This document shows positions 1 to 12,887 of a stretch of 64,000 nucleotides of DNA, in pieces. The stretch is taken from NCBI GenBank assembly GCA_034440575.1, contig JAOTOL010001210.1, forward strand, positions 116,001 through 180,000. Reading direction: 5' to 3'. The notes under the pieces were generated by a model that worked only from the letters and a program-made list of their open reading frames with translations, did not search any database and was not told the DNA's origin. The stretch comes from Imbricaverruca yamaguchii. Its lineage: Eukaryota; Arthropoda; Thecostraca; Neoverrucidae. The translations under genes were made by a program, and so were the position numbers. Each line of letters begins with the position of its first letter. The first letter of the stretch is position 1.

Positions 1-120
1 GCATCATTTTTACTTCATACGATACAAGGATGGGAAATTACAAAAAAGTAGCATTTTTGCCCCTGCCAAACCAATTTCAAGACATTGATCCGCGCTAAAC
101 TGGACTCACGCTTGACAAAC

Positions 121-294
<174 letters not shown>

Positions 295-299
295 TCCCG

Positions 300-2762
300 A
301 ATTTCGACGTCTGGACGACCCCAAGGGGCGGGAAAGCACAACCCAGTGCCCCCATGAACGGACGCTTGGAAGCGTCTTCCCTTCACTTAATGTCGTTCGC
401 GTGGAGTAATGGCCTCACCTCGTAGCCTAGCGCCGATCGGAGGGTACGATGGGTTTGAACGCTGATGTCAAGCAATTAATCAATAAAAGTAGAAGAATAA
501 AAAGCATAATTGAATTAATCGGCAAAATCAGTCATCTGGCTTTCTCATTCGAGTAATACATTTCGGCCAACATCTCCAATAGTAGATTATGGTGAGGAGA
601 GAAACACCAGACACCGCGCAGTAAATCACCACAGTAGTGCTGCAATTCAGTATGGCTGTAATTTCCTACAACTGGCATTACATTCGGAAACGAAAAGCAA
701 TGCTGATGCCAGAGCGACATTGTCTAAGAATTTATCTGCAAGTACAAACATCTATAGTTCGTTAAGGGTGTAGTTCACACAAGCAATCCATTTAATTGGC
801 ATGCATGCAAAATTTTAACAGGTTCACCCCCAATATTATTTTTTGCATTTGAATGGCAAGTAAGGCCATTCCAATGCTGAAGTCTCTCAACATGAGACTT
901 TAAACAAATTATGAGTGCACACCATGAGTATACCTTCCAGATTGTGGATGGTTAAATAGTCGAGAGGGTGCCGTGTTAAAAGCTACAGCGTCGGCATTCG
1001 ATTGCTCCAAATTGCGCATGAACATTATGAAGGTTCCAGAAAAAAAGAAAAAAGTATCGGCTTTGGATACCTGCTCGGTCCAGCTCACATGCATTGCTAT
1101 TTCTGAGTCCTGGTCAGCCAGAAGGGTCTTCCTTACCGAACGTGAATCCAGCAAACAGCCAGGCGTCGCATTTGCATGCCATTGACAGAGGGCAATTGAA
1201 TTGATACATGTCCTGCACTGGTAATTGCTTACTTCAGTCACGCGAATGCAGCATATCTGACAACTTAAACGTTTGGATGACGCACAACTGGAAGGCACGC
1301 AACTCGGTGTCGCCTATTTGCATTCCCGTTCACTTTATTTGTTTTGGCTCCATCTACCGCATGTCGATATATTGGATTTCAGCAGGAGCAATTAATTTGA
1401 CTCTGCGTGATAGGCTGGATACTGGGCTGAAACCATCCTATGGATTAAGAACCCATGAAACACTATCGTGTTATCAAGTACCATTTTTCGGAGCCAATAT
1501 GTGTGTGTGCAATCATAACAATAAATGCATTTGGGAACAAAGTATACATGCATTTACCGACGGGAGATCTTCTTCAACGGAGGAGCAATGGTAAGTACGC
1601 AGCCAAAACCAGTACCAGGCAGATCGAATAAAACAATTATTCAAGCATGATGCTTTAACACGAATATTCAATATCATTTTCGAGAAGTGATTTGGAGAAA
1701 AATCAACATCAGGCAAGCCGGCCCCGAGTAGCACTATTTACGCTGAACTCGCCAAATCACCAGCTAGCATATTTAAACTGTACTCGTATTTTTCCATAAC
1801 TTCATTTTCATACAACATAAAGCACGAACTTGGCCAATTGGGACTGCTTCCAGCAAAGTGCCCTTCCTGGGCCGATATCTTGTGTTCTGAAGAAGGTTTT
1901 TTGTGACTTCACTGCATTTACTTGAAGAAGTATGTTCTTTTTAGGAATCAAATGATTTAGTTTACTAATGGTAATTGACGACAATTCACTGTTCCATCAA
2001 TTTTCCAGATATACCTAGTTTTTTTTCCTGCTGATCGCGAGAAACGCCTTACCCACGCTAGATGAAGTAACAACTAAACAATCTCGCAAAATCATCAGCA
2101 ATCTTCCAACCCGCGAGTGGTATTTATATTGCTATCTTTCACACTGCTTCGGATGCCATCGGATATTTACCCATGTAGTTGTCTCGTACGCACTGGCAAA
2201 TCCTTGTTTTTCCAATGCCCAACGCCTTGCCTTGCTGAGGTTTAATTATGACAACCACATAGGGACTCGATATCGCAAACGTAATGCAAACCAATATTTG
2301 CACAGATATGCTGATTTCTTTTTCGTGGTCACTGCTATCATGGAAGAATACACCACTACGCGAACTTTTCAAACATAGGCAAATCATTTTCAAATATGAC
2401 TGCATAGTGGACTACACAACTGAACTCCTGTTTGAGTACACCTTCAACTGCTGACGTCACCCGTATTTTTTCTTTTGAATCCAGAAGATATCTTTGTCGC
2501 AGATAGGAAGTTCCAAAAATCAAATATAAAGCAAAAATGAATAAGAATCTTCAAAACTAAGCTGAAAGCTAATGAGCTTGAACCTTCGTATTATTGGTGG
2601 TGGCCTCGAGTGGCACACACCGAACGCGGGAAGTGCTATTGTGACACAACAAGTATTCATCAGGCAAGTGAGGTGAACGAAGCCATCCAATGAATACGGG
2701 TAACCGCTCTGTGAAAAATTGACGTCAGATTAAAGCATGAAGTTATTAAGAGATACAAAGGG
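300..2762. other. Anonymous single-copy-like DNA
   Basis: No recognisable gene, repeat or RNA. Only short open frames without conserved motifs are present, and composition is near the window average. Confidence 0.6.
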
Positions 2763-2763
2763 G

Positions 2764-2980
2764 AGAAAGAGCGAGAGAGAGAGAGAGAGCGCGAGAGAGC
2801 GTGCGCGCAAGAGAAAGAGAGAGAGAAGGAGAGATAGATAGATGTAGAGATAGGGATAGAGATAGAGATAGAGATAGAGATAGAGGTAGAGATAGAGATA
2901 GAGATAGAGATAGAGATAGAGATAGAGATAGAGATAGAGATAGAGATAGAGATAGAGATAGAGATAGACATAGAGGTAGA
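2764..2980. repeat. (GA)n then (GATAGA)n microsatellite
   Basis: A GA-rich stretch (2764-2833) passes into a regular GATAGA hexamer array (about 2834-2975). The Arg/Asp and Ser/Ile frames across it are repeat artefacts. Confidence 0.97.
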
Positions 2981-2985
2981 GTTAA

Positions 2986-3012
2986 ATATATATCTATATA
3001 TCTATATATATG

Positions 3013-3093
<81 letters not shown>

Positions 3094-3112
3094 TATAGAT
3101 ATAGATATGCAG
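2986..3112. repeat. (AT)n microsatellite
   Basis: Nearly pure AT dinucleotides directly follow the GATAGA array and end in TAGATA variants, so three microsatellites abut. Confidence 0.97.
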
Positions 3113-3124
3113 ATAGAGGTGAGG

Positions 3125-3675
3125 GGTGGAGGATCGAGAGAGATGGATATTGAGAGGAAGGGAAGGAGAGGGGAACAGGGAAGGAGAGTTCGAAAGTAAT
3201 CTACAGGCTCATTTCGTCGGCGTATGACATTGCGAAAGCAACTGCACGCTGATTTTCATTCTTCAGCGTAGCGATGTTCGTAGTTAACAACTGCAAACAC
3301 ATGACATATTTTCAACAACGTCATTACTTTCAGAGGCTGATGAGCTATGGAAAGGGAAACTCCCGTTCAGCGCAAACTTAATGTCGAAGAGTCTTCGTGG
3401 AGGTAAAATAGCATCATATTATTTTTCTTTCTCTTACGTGCTGCAATAACAACCTTAACGATCTCACGGCTCTAAGTTGACCTCTGATGTCTCATAAAAG
3501 TAATGCCGTTCATGTACATATGGGAATGTTTGAACGCCAAAAGCTCTTCCAAGCTGAAGTTCATCCTAGATCACACCCTTGTTAGTAACTGTTTGAAATG
3601 ATGCATTCTGCCGAGTGGGTCGTAGTTGGTCCCAAAGTAGATCACATCGTTAAACTCCTGAACACTCACACGTTT
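3125..3675. other. Anonymous DNA
   Basis: A short purine-rich tail of the microsatellite block (to about 3190), then ordinary sequence with nothing recognisable. Confidence 0.55.
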
Positions 3676-3739
3676 TTTGTTTGTTTTACCTCCTTGTCCT
3701 TGTGTCCTCTCCTTTTATGTCCCTGTTTTACCTCTGCCT

Positions 3740-4200
3740 ACTCGTCCTGAAACACGTAGAAACAACACCAACATCACAATCAATTGCAGGGACTGTCAAA
3801 ACAACTTGGAGCACTTTAACGCACAAGATGATAGACCACTTTATCCTGTGCGAAACAGCTTCAATTTTATCAGTGTCTACTGTCCAACAGCAGACATTTC
3901 TTTGGATGCCAGCCACTCGAAAATGCATCGAAATGAACGAGCGGACAGACGCACAAGACAAGCCTAACACCATTCAGACATTGCATACATTATGTTCAGT
4001 TCATTATCAGACACACAATCACGCCTTTATGAACACTGGACCATATTTGCAGGATAAATGGCTAAGCGACCATAGCTTTCGCCTCCTTCAAACAGCACCG
4101 ATTTCGAAACATAGGATTCCGTTTACTAGCCAACTTGACAAAAGGAACAGCATTTGCTGGCGTCCGTGTCGGACATGCCGCCTTTACCCACAAAGTTGTG
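3740..4200 (+). pseudogene. Decayed LINE ORF2 remnant, RNase H-like tail
   Basis: Two overlapping frames together give a broken RNase H-like region. One frame reads TFLWMPA (about 3891-3911). The neighbouring frame reads SHSKMHRNERADRRTRQA (about 3911-3964). This resembles the LINE RNase H signature W-I/V-P-x-H-x-x-I-x-G-N-E-R-A-D, in which the NERAD aspartate helps bind catalytic metal. About 75 codons downstream, at about 4152-4194, GVRVGHAAFTHK resembles the R-L-R-x-G-H-x-x-x-T-H block that follows RNase H in many LINE proteins. At least one frameshift and several stops rule out function. The remnant ends where the foldback-like element begins. The family assignment is by eye, and the LINE clade is not determined. 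Confidence 0.55.
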
Positions 4201-4206
4201 GGTAAA
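4183..4206. repeat. 24-base palindrome at the edge of the foldback arm
   Basis: TTTACCCACAA and its exact complement TTGTGGGTAAA are separated by AG. It lies at the outer end of the left inverted arm described next. Confidence 0.85.
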
Positions 4207-4535
4207 AAGAATTGGGGAATTGGGAACTGGGGAATTCCAGGATAAATCGACCAGCCCACACTCATGTTTCAGATTTTGAGCAAAATTAGTGAACAGGGTT
4301 ATCTCATGCCCTAAATCCTCCTGTTAAAATTTTATTTCGATCAGGTCAATGATTCAGGAGTTATAGCTTCGAGCATCTCTGGAGAGTCACGCGGCAAGGT
4401 TACGCTTGGTGGCCGATAACCATGTCAAATATCATTCAAAATGTAAATGTCAAGACATGTTTGAATTCACACATTTTCAGGGAATCAAACTCCGGTACGT
4501 TTTCTAAAATGCGATAAACAATTCAAAAGTTACCC
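4207..4535 (+). repeat. Left inverted arm
   Basis: Its reverse complement shares with the right arm ATGGTTATCGGCCACCAAGC, ATGGGGTAACTTTT, a TTGACCTGA(T/C)CGAA block, TCTGAAA.ATGAG and GGTCGAT.T.TC..GGAAT.CCCCA, in the same order and spacing. Identity is moderate with small indels, so it is old. Confidence 0.8.
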
Positions 4536-4729
4536 CATAACCTCAGGGCACGTAACCTTCGGTAACCTTAATGCCCCTGAATATTTTTATATTAGCAGGA
4601 TGGAAAGACCAAACTTTTACCTGATATATAACAAATATAATAATGCATTCTTTCTAAAAATGTCCGCTTGGAGAGCGCAAACTTTATAATATTTGAAGCT
4701 CATCGAGGATTGAACTAACTCGGCCGGGC

Positions 4730-6830
4730 CGGGCTGTCGGCGGAGCCCAAGCCGAAAATGCCCCCTGACTTGATAAACAGGGTCCAAGCGTTTAAAAAGA
4801 TACTTCCGGCTCCCCGGGAAAGGCCCTGGACCGTCAAAGAGTGCCCCTGAAGTGACGGAGGGATACTAGTTGCCGCAGGGGTTCTCGGACCGTCAAAAAG
4901 GGCCCTGGGCCCTGGGCCGACGAAAGGGGCCCAAGCTGTTGAAAGAGACCTCTGGCCTGATAGAAGACCCCATGGATCGCTATGAAGGTCTACTGCGCCG
5001 ACGAAGAGTACCCCCATCCGTTGGAGGACCAGGGCCGTCGGTGAGAGCTCAGAGCCGGCATGAAGGGCCCCTGGGCCAATGAAGGCGGAAATCGCATAGG
5101 GGCTCCTTGCATGATAGAGCTTTTGAAGAGGAGATTCTGACCGGACGGAAAGTGTTCTGAGCCGTAAAATAGGGTCTCTGACCCGACGAATGAGGACTGC
5201 ACGTCCCTGGGCCGGACGTGCAGAGCCCCTGGGTCGGCTTTGGCTCAAGCAAAGGTTCTCAGATAACAGCGGGCCTCAGACCGATAAAGAGACCCTCGAG
5301 CCTCGGAGACGATCCGGACCGAAGCGGATGGTTCCCAGTGCTACGTAAGGGGCTTCTAAGCCCACGGAGAGACCCGGGCTGCTACGTAGTAGTGACGTTT
5401 GCAAGGAGTGAAGGGGTATCCACTTCTGTCGAGTTCAATGGAGCCCTTCAGGCAACCGCCCTGAGAGGCAGAAATATAGCCGAGGAAATGTTTAAGTTCA
5501 TTCAATAGCTTGTGTGGGAAGTGCCCCTGAGAGGTGAAAACGTCCACCCTGGTGGCTAGCGAGGTCGGCCAAGACAAGAGAGGACCCGCCCGAGATCTGG
5601 AGTGCCTATGCCAACTGGAAAGAGCAGTCTCAGCTGGAATTGGCCCCTAACGGCTGAGGAATAAACAGGCAAGTGAGGGTCTGAGAAGGCTAGGATGCTC
5701 TTTGAAAGGGCACCTGAGGGATGAGCAGGATTCATGCGAGCTGAAGAGGACGAATGAGAGCCCATCTCAGATCTGAAATGCCCCGAAATGAGAGCTAGAC
5801 AGGTGGGTGGGTGTAATAACTATGGTGGGCCCCTACAAGCAGAAGAGGGACTTGAGTGACGAAGATGATCTTGTGAGATTCAGAGGACTGGACTGGGATT
5901 CTTCTGATGTTGAAAGCGGCCCCTAACGGATGAACAAGGTCACCCGAGAAGAAAAAATCCTTGTTGGCTGGCAATTGAAATGAGGAATACCGAGGGCCAG
6001 TCTTAGAGCTAGAATGCTCTTGAAACCACAAGAGCTGTCGATAACTATGAATGAATCCTAGCAGTATGGTAGGGCCCTTGCGGACGAACAGAGTTCCCAG
6101 AGAGCCAAGAAGAGTCACTAAGTCAATGATTGTGTGGAATACTGAGGACCAATATCAGAGCTAGAAAGCTAAGAAGTTAAAAAAACTGTCAAGGACTGGA
6201 AAGGGCCCCAAAGAGCTGGAGCTCTTGACGGTTGGAAATTGCCATTGAGCGCTAGAGAGACTGAGCTGGGATGCCCAAAAGTTTGTTAAGGGGTCCCTAT
6301 GAGACGAACAGGGTCCCCGAGATCGAAGGAGTTTTCAGATACCAGCGATGGTTGTTAGGAATGTTGAGAGCCAATTTCATGGCTAGAATGTCATTGCCGG
6401 TCTGAAAGACTGTTGATGAGTAGGGAGGTCTCCTAGGAGCTAGAGCGGACCGGACTGTGATGCTCCTGTGGCTTGGGAGGAATACTGGGGATGAACAGAG
6501 CCATCTAAGAGCTAAGGAGAGTTCAGAGAGCTGGCGATGTTCTCGAGGAATTGTCAGGCCTGTCTCAGAGCTGCAGAATTCCTCTGAAAGCTACACACAT
6601 TTGTCGAGGACTGGGAATGGCGCATGCAAGATGGAGAGGGCTCTTGACGAATGAATAGATCCCTGTGAGCCAGAGAGGACTGAATTGGGGTGTTTCCATA
6701 CATTGAGATGGGCACCTGAAGGATCGAGGCTCTCTAAGGACCGAGATAGTCCTTGATAACTGACGGTGGGTGTGAGGAATACTGAGGACCAGCCACAGAG
6801 ATGCGATGTTTTGAGATCCATAAATGCTGC
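4730..6830. repeat. Degenerate 20-30 bp satellite with loose higher order
   Basis: Recurring units of the type GGACCGTCAAAGAG..CCC occur every 20-30 bases (GACCGTCAAAGAG at 4829, GACCGTCAAAAAG at 4890, GCCGACGAAAGGG at 4916 and so on). Longer modules such as GGAATACTGAGGACCA recur near 5983, 6133, 6358, 6479 and 6777. Units are strongly diverged, so exact boundaries and period are approximate. Short frames inside are by-products. Confidence 0.75.
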
Positions 6831-7069
6831 CAAGGGCTGGAAAGGTCACCCATCGCCACCACAGCGGCGGTATCACCTCACGGTCGCCCCAATGGTTATG
6901 GCCGTTCAGGCAGTAACGACCGCCGAAGCGGTCGCTGCTGTCCCCATGGCCTGACCACAGCTGCTCCAGCAACTACGGACGTTCCGGCGACGGCGAAAAA
7001 AATAGCCTAGCGATAGCTGTGATTGCAGCCGCTGCACTGATCGCCATCATGGGGAAACTCGTGGGGTAC

Positions 7070-7385
7070 TCATGGGGTAACTTTTTAATTATTCATAAAA
7101 TCATCTACAAATCTAACAATTGGATTCATTGAGCCTTTGCAAGCTAAAAAATGTCCAGATGTTTATACTTTGAATGCTATTTAACATGGTTATCGGCCAC
7201 CAAGCCTTGCAGCGTGACCGTCCAGAAATTAAAGAGGCACCTGGACCGTTGACCTGACCGAATATAAATTGGCACAGCTGGATTCAGGATATATGATAAC
7301 GCCACACATCAATTTTGGTCCAGGTCTGAAAGATGAGGGTGCTGAGCCCAGGTCGATCTGTCGAGGAATGCCCCAACTACATGCA
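7070..7385 (-). repeat. Right inverted arm
   Basis: Reverse-complement partner of 4207-4535. It shows the same ordered blocks, including ATGGTTATCGGCCACCAAGC near 7180 and GGTCGATCTGTCGAGGAATG near 7350. Confidence 0.8.
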
Positions 7386-7389
7386 TGCC

Positions 7390-7824
7390 TCCTTTGCGCC
7401 AATTTTGCTCTTCGCCCGAGTCATACCGTAAAGCGAGGCTACCTGTCGATAGCCTGCTAACCAGTCTTAGATACAAAATATCGCACCCCAACCGGGCCGA
7501 ACAAATCCAAATGTTTTTCATGCTCTTGCACTTGTAACACTCGCTGATGCAAATTTACATACGTTCTTATTGTATCGGTTCAGGTGCCGCTGTTTTATCG
7601 GCGACTACAATGCCCTCTGATGACCATTCCTCTGTGGGCGGTAATCCAAACCTCTTCCTATTATGGGTGGCTCATTAGGCAAATCACTTCTCTTCATTGC
7701 TGTCGGACGCTTATTAGCGGATTAAACGTGCACATTGTGTCATTTGCACCCGACGGACACGAGACGGACGAATTAATCACCAGCAAAGACAAACATGTTC
7801 TCATTGGAAGCATAGACAGTTGAG

Positions 7825-7825
<1 letters not shown>
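7390..7825. other. Anonymous DNA
   Basis: Nothing recognisable between the foldback-like element and the next microsatellite. Confidence 0.55.
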
Positions 7826-7826
<1 letters not shown>

Positions 7827-7883
<57 letters not shown>

Positions 7884-7902
7884 TATATGTGTGTGTGTGT
7901 GT
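7827..7902. repeat. (AT)n/(GT)n compound microsatellite
   Basis: An AT run passes into a short GT run. Confidence 0.97.
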
Positions 7903-9169
7903 AGAGAATATATACTTGTGTCTTTATTTGTGTCTTTATATGTCTTTATTCGTGGATCATGGCCATACCCAGAGATTGTGGTTCCAACATGGGCGAACAG
8001 TCTGCTTACGGTCGTGAAGGATATTATTTTCAGTACGGAACGCCATCCAGAAACATTCGCATAGCTCCGAACAGTCGGTTTCAGTTAGACACTGCATTAT
8101 CCTTCAACTTCAGCCTTTGCGCTCTTGAGAATACCATCCCAGTCATACGTAGCACGTGGATATTGTAGCGGGCAGCTGTGGTGGGCTGAAGGCGAGTGAA
8201 TGCACAGGGGGCCGACCTGACCGGTACGAAGTCGACGTCCCGTGCACCGCCGATCGTTGTGCAGTGTGCACGCGACCGCCGCGTGCCGACTGGGAAATGA
8301 CCGATGACAGGTGACAGCGAGTCATTTGTCCTCAGCAGGATTAGGTCAGCCAGCTAAGCCACGGCCACCAGTCGATATCACCAACCCCAGATCAATAGTA
8401 CCGTACATACACCCAGCAGCAGCAGCCCATTCATTTGTGAGTTCCGCTTTCGAGGTTTATAACTTAACCCCCAATCTTGCTAACTATAATTTGTGGACTT
8501 ACTCGGGAGGACTGAAGCAGGAGCTTGGCAACGTTATTTGTCAGCGGCTCAATGCGTGGTTAAATAATTGAGAAGCAGAACTCATTTGGCTGTCTCCCTT
8601 CACAACAGCGATAACCGTCTTTCGTTGCGAAAGGAAGCTGCATTATTAGACACCGAGTTGCAGTTGGTTGCAACGATCAATTGATGATCTGTGATACTGC
8701 CTCCGTGGTAAATTTTGTCCGTGTACCGGTTTACTCGTGATCAGGTGGCAAAAAAAGAACTCAGATTTACCATCTACTCAAATACGGCAATGAACTTCCC
8801 GTGCTGCCGAATTGCAGCTGTAAACTTCATGTCGACATGATCCGCTATGTTAATGCGTGATATCCTCCAAGGAAAATCGAATGGATTTCGCACAAGTCTG
8901 TTTGTTTCTGCATGCAGTCTACCGGGTTCGCATCAAAAGTTTGGTCAGTTATGAATTGATCAAGAAGTTCATATGCATCTTCCTCACAACTTATGAATAT
9001 GCAGAAGATTGTTAGCAAACTTACTGAGGTAGGAATCACTCCATGTAATGAAAATTGGCGGCAAGGTGGTGTTGCTACGCGTGATGCAAGTTCGCATACA
9101 TTGAAAAGTTGTATATATACAGTTTGACATACCACTTGGTATCATAAACGGCGTTCGAAGGACCAACAA

Positions 9170-9170
<1 letters not shown>
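7903..9170. other. Anonymous DNA with a GC-rich patch
   Basis: The region 8165-8300 is CpG-rich, the rest ordinary. No conserved frame is seen. Confidence 0.55.
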
Positions 9171-9171
<1 letters not shown>

Positions 9172-9231
<60 letters not shown>

Positions 9232-9259
9232 TATGTATATATATATATATACATATATG

Positions 9260-9305
<46 letters not shown>
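9172..9305. repeat. (AT)n microsatellite
   Basis: Two AT tracts are separated by a GTATATATACATATATGTT-like interruption. Confidence 0.97.
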
Positions 9306-9308
<3 letters not shown>

Positions 9309-10890
9309 CATTTGATTTCATATCAGACAACAGTATTTCAGTAAGGTATAACTACCCAGGTTCGCTTAGCAGTTGCGACATGAGTCGCTTCTACGCGCTG
9401 ATTGCCGCCGACACAGGGCGCTATCAGGGACGCTGGACCAGCGAGGACAAGAGGCGGACTATAGCGCTCCCACGCTGAAGGCACAGGATCGGACACCGTA
9501 ACGAGATGCCAACCGTATGGACCCATCGCAACTGCGCTCCTTTCGATGTTCGTGAATACATGCATCTTGTGTGTCCGATTTTCGCGAAGGTACAGGAAAT
9601 TGAGAAAGACACAGACAAATTTGGCACAGAGCACTCTACAGTGGAAATACGGGATTATTTATACATATTCGGAAGAGAAGCTTGACTGCTTCGCGATCCT
9701 TTGAACGCACAATTTTGCTTATCAAATGAGAGCTTTAGGAAGGAAGGAAGGAAGGAAGACGTCTCCTGGTTTACTTCGCATCCAGTCACAAGCAGAATGT
9801 CCGCCTCACGCACTCTTTTGGTGGGAAACGCACCTCATGAAGACATTGTCTGTCAACATTGGCATATTTCTAGGATCAGTTTTGTGCTTCTCTTATATTG
9901 CATTGTCTCTAATGCTCTCAGTCCTTTCTCCAAAAATGTCGACATCGTCCAATGCACACATGTTGCTGGAAGTGATTGCCACCGGGAAAAATGCGGCACT
10001 CCAAAATCTCATCCACGCATAGTCTCTCAGGTGCGCGACTTCTTAACCGCCTCCGGCAACGGCACTAAAACACGATTTCCGATTGAAATGTCTGTTAACT
10101 TCGCTCCCAGCATTTCCTGCCGCGGAAAATTTGACCACGTCTCTGACGTGAGGGAGCTGGCTGGCCGGCTCAGCGCCCGGGGCCCGCTGGTACAGTCGCC
10201 CTGGTAATGCAGAGGGAAGCGTGGGACGCAAGCAGTAGGGTTCGTCACGGGCGCCGACTACCGCAACCGCAGCACGAGGCAGTACAATTTATATAACCTG
10301 ACTCGCATGCTATGCAAATGACGGAGAAATTTGGACAGGCATGTTAATGCCGAAAGGCAAAATGGCTGGCATCCAACGCGCTGTGACCAAACTATTTTTT
10401 GTCCAACAATTTTGCTATATTGAATCCCATCGAAAAAAAGCACAGGATATCGCCTTCTAATCATCTACTTCGGGGAACCCGATGAGCAGCAAGAGAGTGA
10501 AATGGAAATAGGATGCTGTAAATCCCCAACTAAGCATCAAATCAATGCCCCCAGCTGCCACAGCTGCCACTGTTTGCTGGTTCCTCGCGACACGCGTCCG
10601 CATCTGGTGATTCCCGGCACGCGCCACTCTCGTTAGTGTGACTGCTCCAAGGCCTCCAGGGAGTCCGAAGGCCATTTGCTCTCGCGTGAGATGAGTGCCA
10701 CTCATCGACGCACGGTCGGACCACGTGACACTGTCACGCTCGCACGTGAGCAAGCGTGTCGGCGCCAATTCAGCAATATCCGCCCCTGGTGCATCGATCG
10801 GTCCGACGTGGCGCCGGCAGATGCCGCGGCCCGAATACATGCCCGCACGGAGAACAGCGGGCGGATGAATTCTATTGGGACGAGAGCGGT
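9306..10890. other. Anonymous DNA
   Basis: Contains only a short (GGAA)n run near 9738-9757 and open frames without recognisable motifs. Confidence 0.55.
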
Positions 10891-10897
10891 TGCACCA

Positions 10898-11469
10898 CTG
10901 CATCTGGTGTAGCGCAAAAGGCAGCGTAGCATTACTGCACCTGGCGTAGCGTACCAGGCAGTGTAGCATTACTGCATCTGGTGTAGCGCAAAAGGCAGCG
11001 CGGCACTACTGCATCTGGTGTAACGCACCAGGCAGCGTAGCACTACTGCATCTGGTGTAGCGCACCCGGCAGCGCAGCACTACTGCATCTGGTGTAGCGC
11101 ACCCGGCAGCGCAGCACTACTGCATCTGGTGTAACGCACCAGGCAGCGTAGCACTACTGCATCTGGTGTAACGCACCAGGCAGCGTAGCACTACTGCATC
11201 TGGTGTAGCGCACCCGACAGCGCGGCACTACTGCATCTGGTGTAGCGCACCAGGCAGCGTAGCATTACTGCACCTGGCGTAGCGCACCAGGCAGCGTAGC
11301 ACTACTGCATCTGGTGTAGCGCAAAAGGCAGCGCAACACTACTGCATCTGGTGTAACGCACCCGACAGCGCGGCACTACTGGATCTGGTGTAACGCACCC
11401 GACAGCGCGGCACTACTGCATCTGGTGTAGCGCACCAGGCAGCGTAGCACTACTGCATCTGGTGTAGCT
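10898..11469. repeat. 37-bp minisatellite, 15 copies plus a partial
   Basis: Fifteen head-to-tail 37-base units start at 10898, 10935, 10972 and so on to 11416, with a partial unit from 11453. Each begins CTGCATCTGGTGTARCGC. Five units contain a perfect CTGGTG-TARCG-CACCAG hairpin; in the others AAAAG or ACCCG replaces the right half. There are no indels between units, which suggests recent or homogenised amplification. Open frames over the array are artefacts. Confidence 0.97.
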
Positions 11470-12885
11470 TATCCGGTGACACAGTCCGCATTTGACAGTC
11501 GGTCGTAGAGGGCAGGCTGCTGTCCCGCATCGCATGGTCGGCGCTCGAATTTGTGAACCATGCGGTGTACACTGTACAGCTTCTAACCGGATTTCGTGGT
11601 ATGCGCCGATATGAAATGTCATCAACGTCACAATCAAAGCGGGCCCATGCAATTTGCAGCAGGGAAGTAATTATTTAGCGTGTGTTACACGACGCAGGAG
11701 CAGTGCTATCGACTCAGGGACGAGGAGGCTCGAGTAACAGGTAAGCTAGGTACGTGCTACCATAACCCTTGTCATACGAGAATAGTTCGCAATATTTGTC
11801 TCGTGTTGAGGAGGGTGAGTGCTTCTTCTCATTTCCCACCTATTTGGGCTAGAGACACGTGATCGATACCAGCGTTTTACGCAACACAGGTAACGGCCCA
11901 GTGGGGCCCGATTCTTCACCCTGACGCTTGCACGGCATTGCGTCACCTGCCAGAGTAAGGGGTAGGGTCGTTGCAGTCCCCTAGTGTTTGCAGATGGAGA
12001 GTACTGGATACACGAAACACCATGAACATACATGCCAGTTTTTTTCGTGTTGGGGGCCGTTAAGGTCAAAACATTATATTGTATTGTATTGACATGCATA
12101 GGGTGATCAACTATTGAATTGGCTATTATGCCCCGAGTCATAGGTGAAGGAGTAAGAACAAAAACAAATGTTTTTGTTCTTACTAACATTTCGTAGCGCC
12201 AGACGGCAACAATCGGCGCTGATGAGCTTCCAGTATGTTGGCAAAAGGGAAGTGTTCTTGGCAACACTAGCTGGCTTGACTGGTTTGATGTATATTGTTA
12301 TGGTATGTAGTCTCAAGGCCATGTTAGGTCACCGAGGTCAAGTCAGATCCAGTCCATGTCAGATTAATGGAACTAAACTTGGTCAACTGAAGTGTTTTCA
12401 AAAATGCAAATGACTGTCATGCGATTGATGTCAATTTGCATGTTACCCTCTACACTTACTGAAAGCTACTGTTTGCCATCGTGTACCTAAGCGTTTCCAT
12501 ACTTTATTCATGCACTTATCTCCTTTCTTCACGAAACCGATTGCGCCGAGCCGCCCGACGGAGCAGTCGGGGGTGGCCCGGTTCCAGTAACTAGAACAGG
12601 TAACTGGTCTGATAAAGTGCTGCTATGTAGGTGACCTGCGGTCAAATGCCGAGTCTAGCATCTGCATTGCATCATTCGTAATGCCCAAAGCATCATTGAT
12701 GCTTATTTTGGAGCGTTTAAGCACAATCACGGCGATCCATAACAATGTCAAGCCAAGCCACGCAAAACAATTTTGTGTTGTTGACATTTGTGACCTTATT
12801 TGAACTTGAATATGTGACCGAAGTTCATGCAATTTGCACACAATATAGTTCATTACCATACCATGCACCATGCGATTTTAGTTTC
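11470..12885. other. Anonymous DNA
   Basis: No gene is recognised. The only notable structure is the palindrome at 12151-12184. Confidence 0.55.
12151..12184. repeat. 34-base near-perfect palindrome
   Basis: AGTAAGAACAAAAACA and its exact complement are separated by two bases. It would extrude as a 16-bp hairpin; no function is evident. Confidence 0.9.
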
Positions 12886-12887
12886 TC

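Larger units (their letters stand above)
4207..7385. mobile_element. Foldback-like element: long inverted arms around a degenerate satellite
   Basis: Two arms of about 320 bp, at 4207-4535 and 7070-7385, are reverse-complement relatives enclosing about 2.5 kb. Most of the interior is a degenerate tandem array (4730-6830). The layout resembles Foldback/Galileo-type DNA elements, which have long inverted termini with internal tandem repeats and often no transposase. No transposase-like frame is visible, so this would be a non-autonomous copy. I could not define a target-site duplication; the arms may simply be an inverted segmental duplication around a satellite. Confidence 0.55.

Noticed and set aside
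3330..3375. Hammerhead ribozyme (CTGATGAG...GGGAAACTCCCG)
   Set aside because: Core words are present but the bases between them cannot form stem II and no stem I partner was found.
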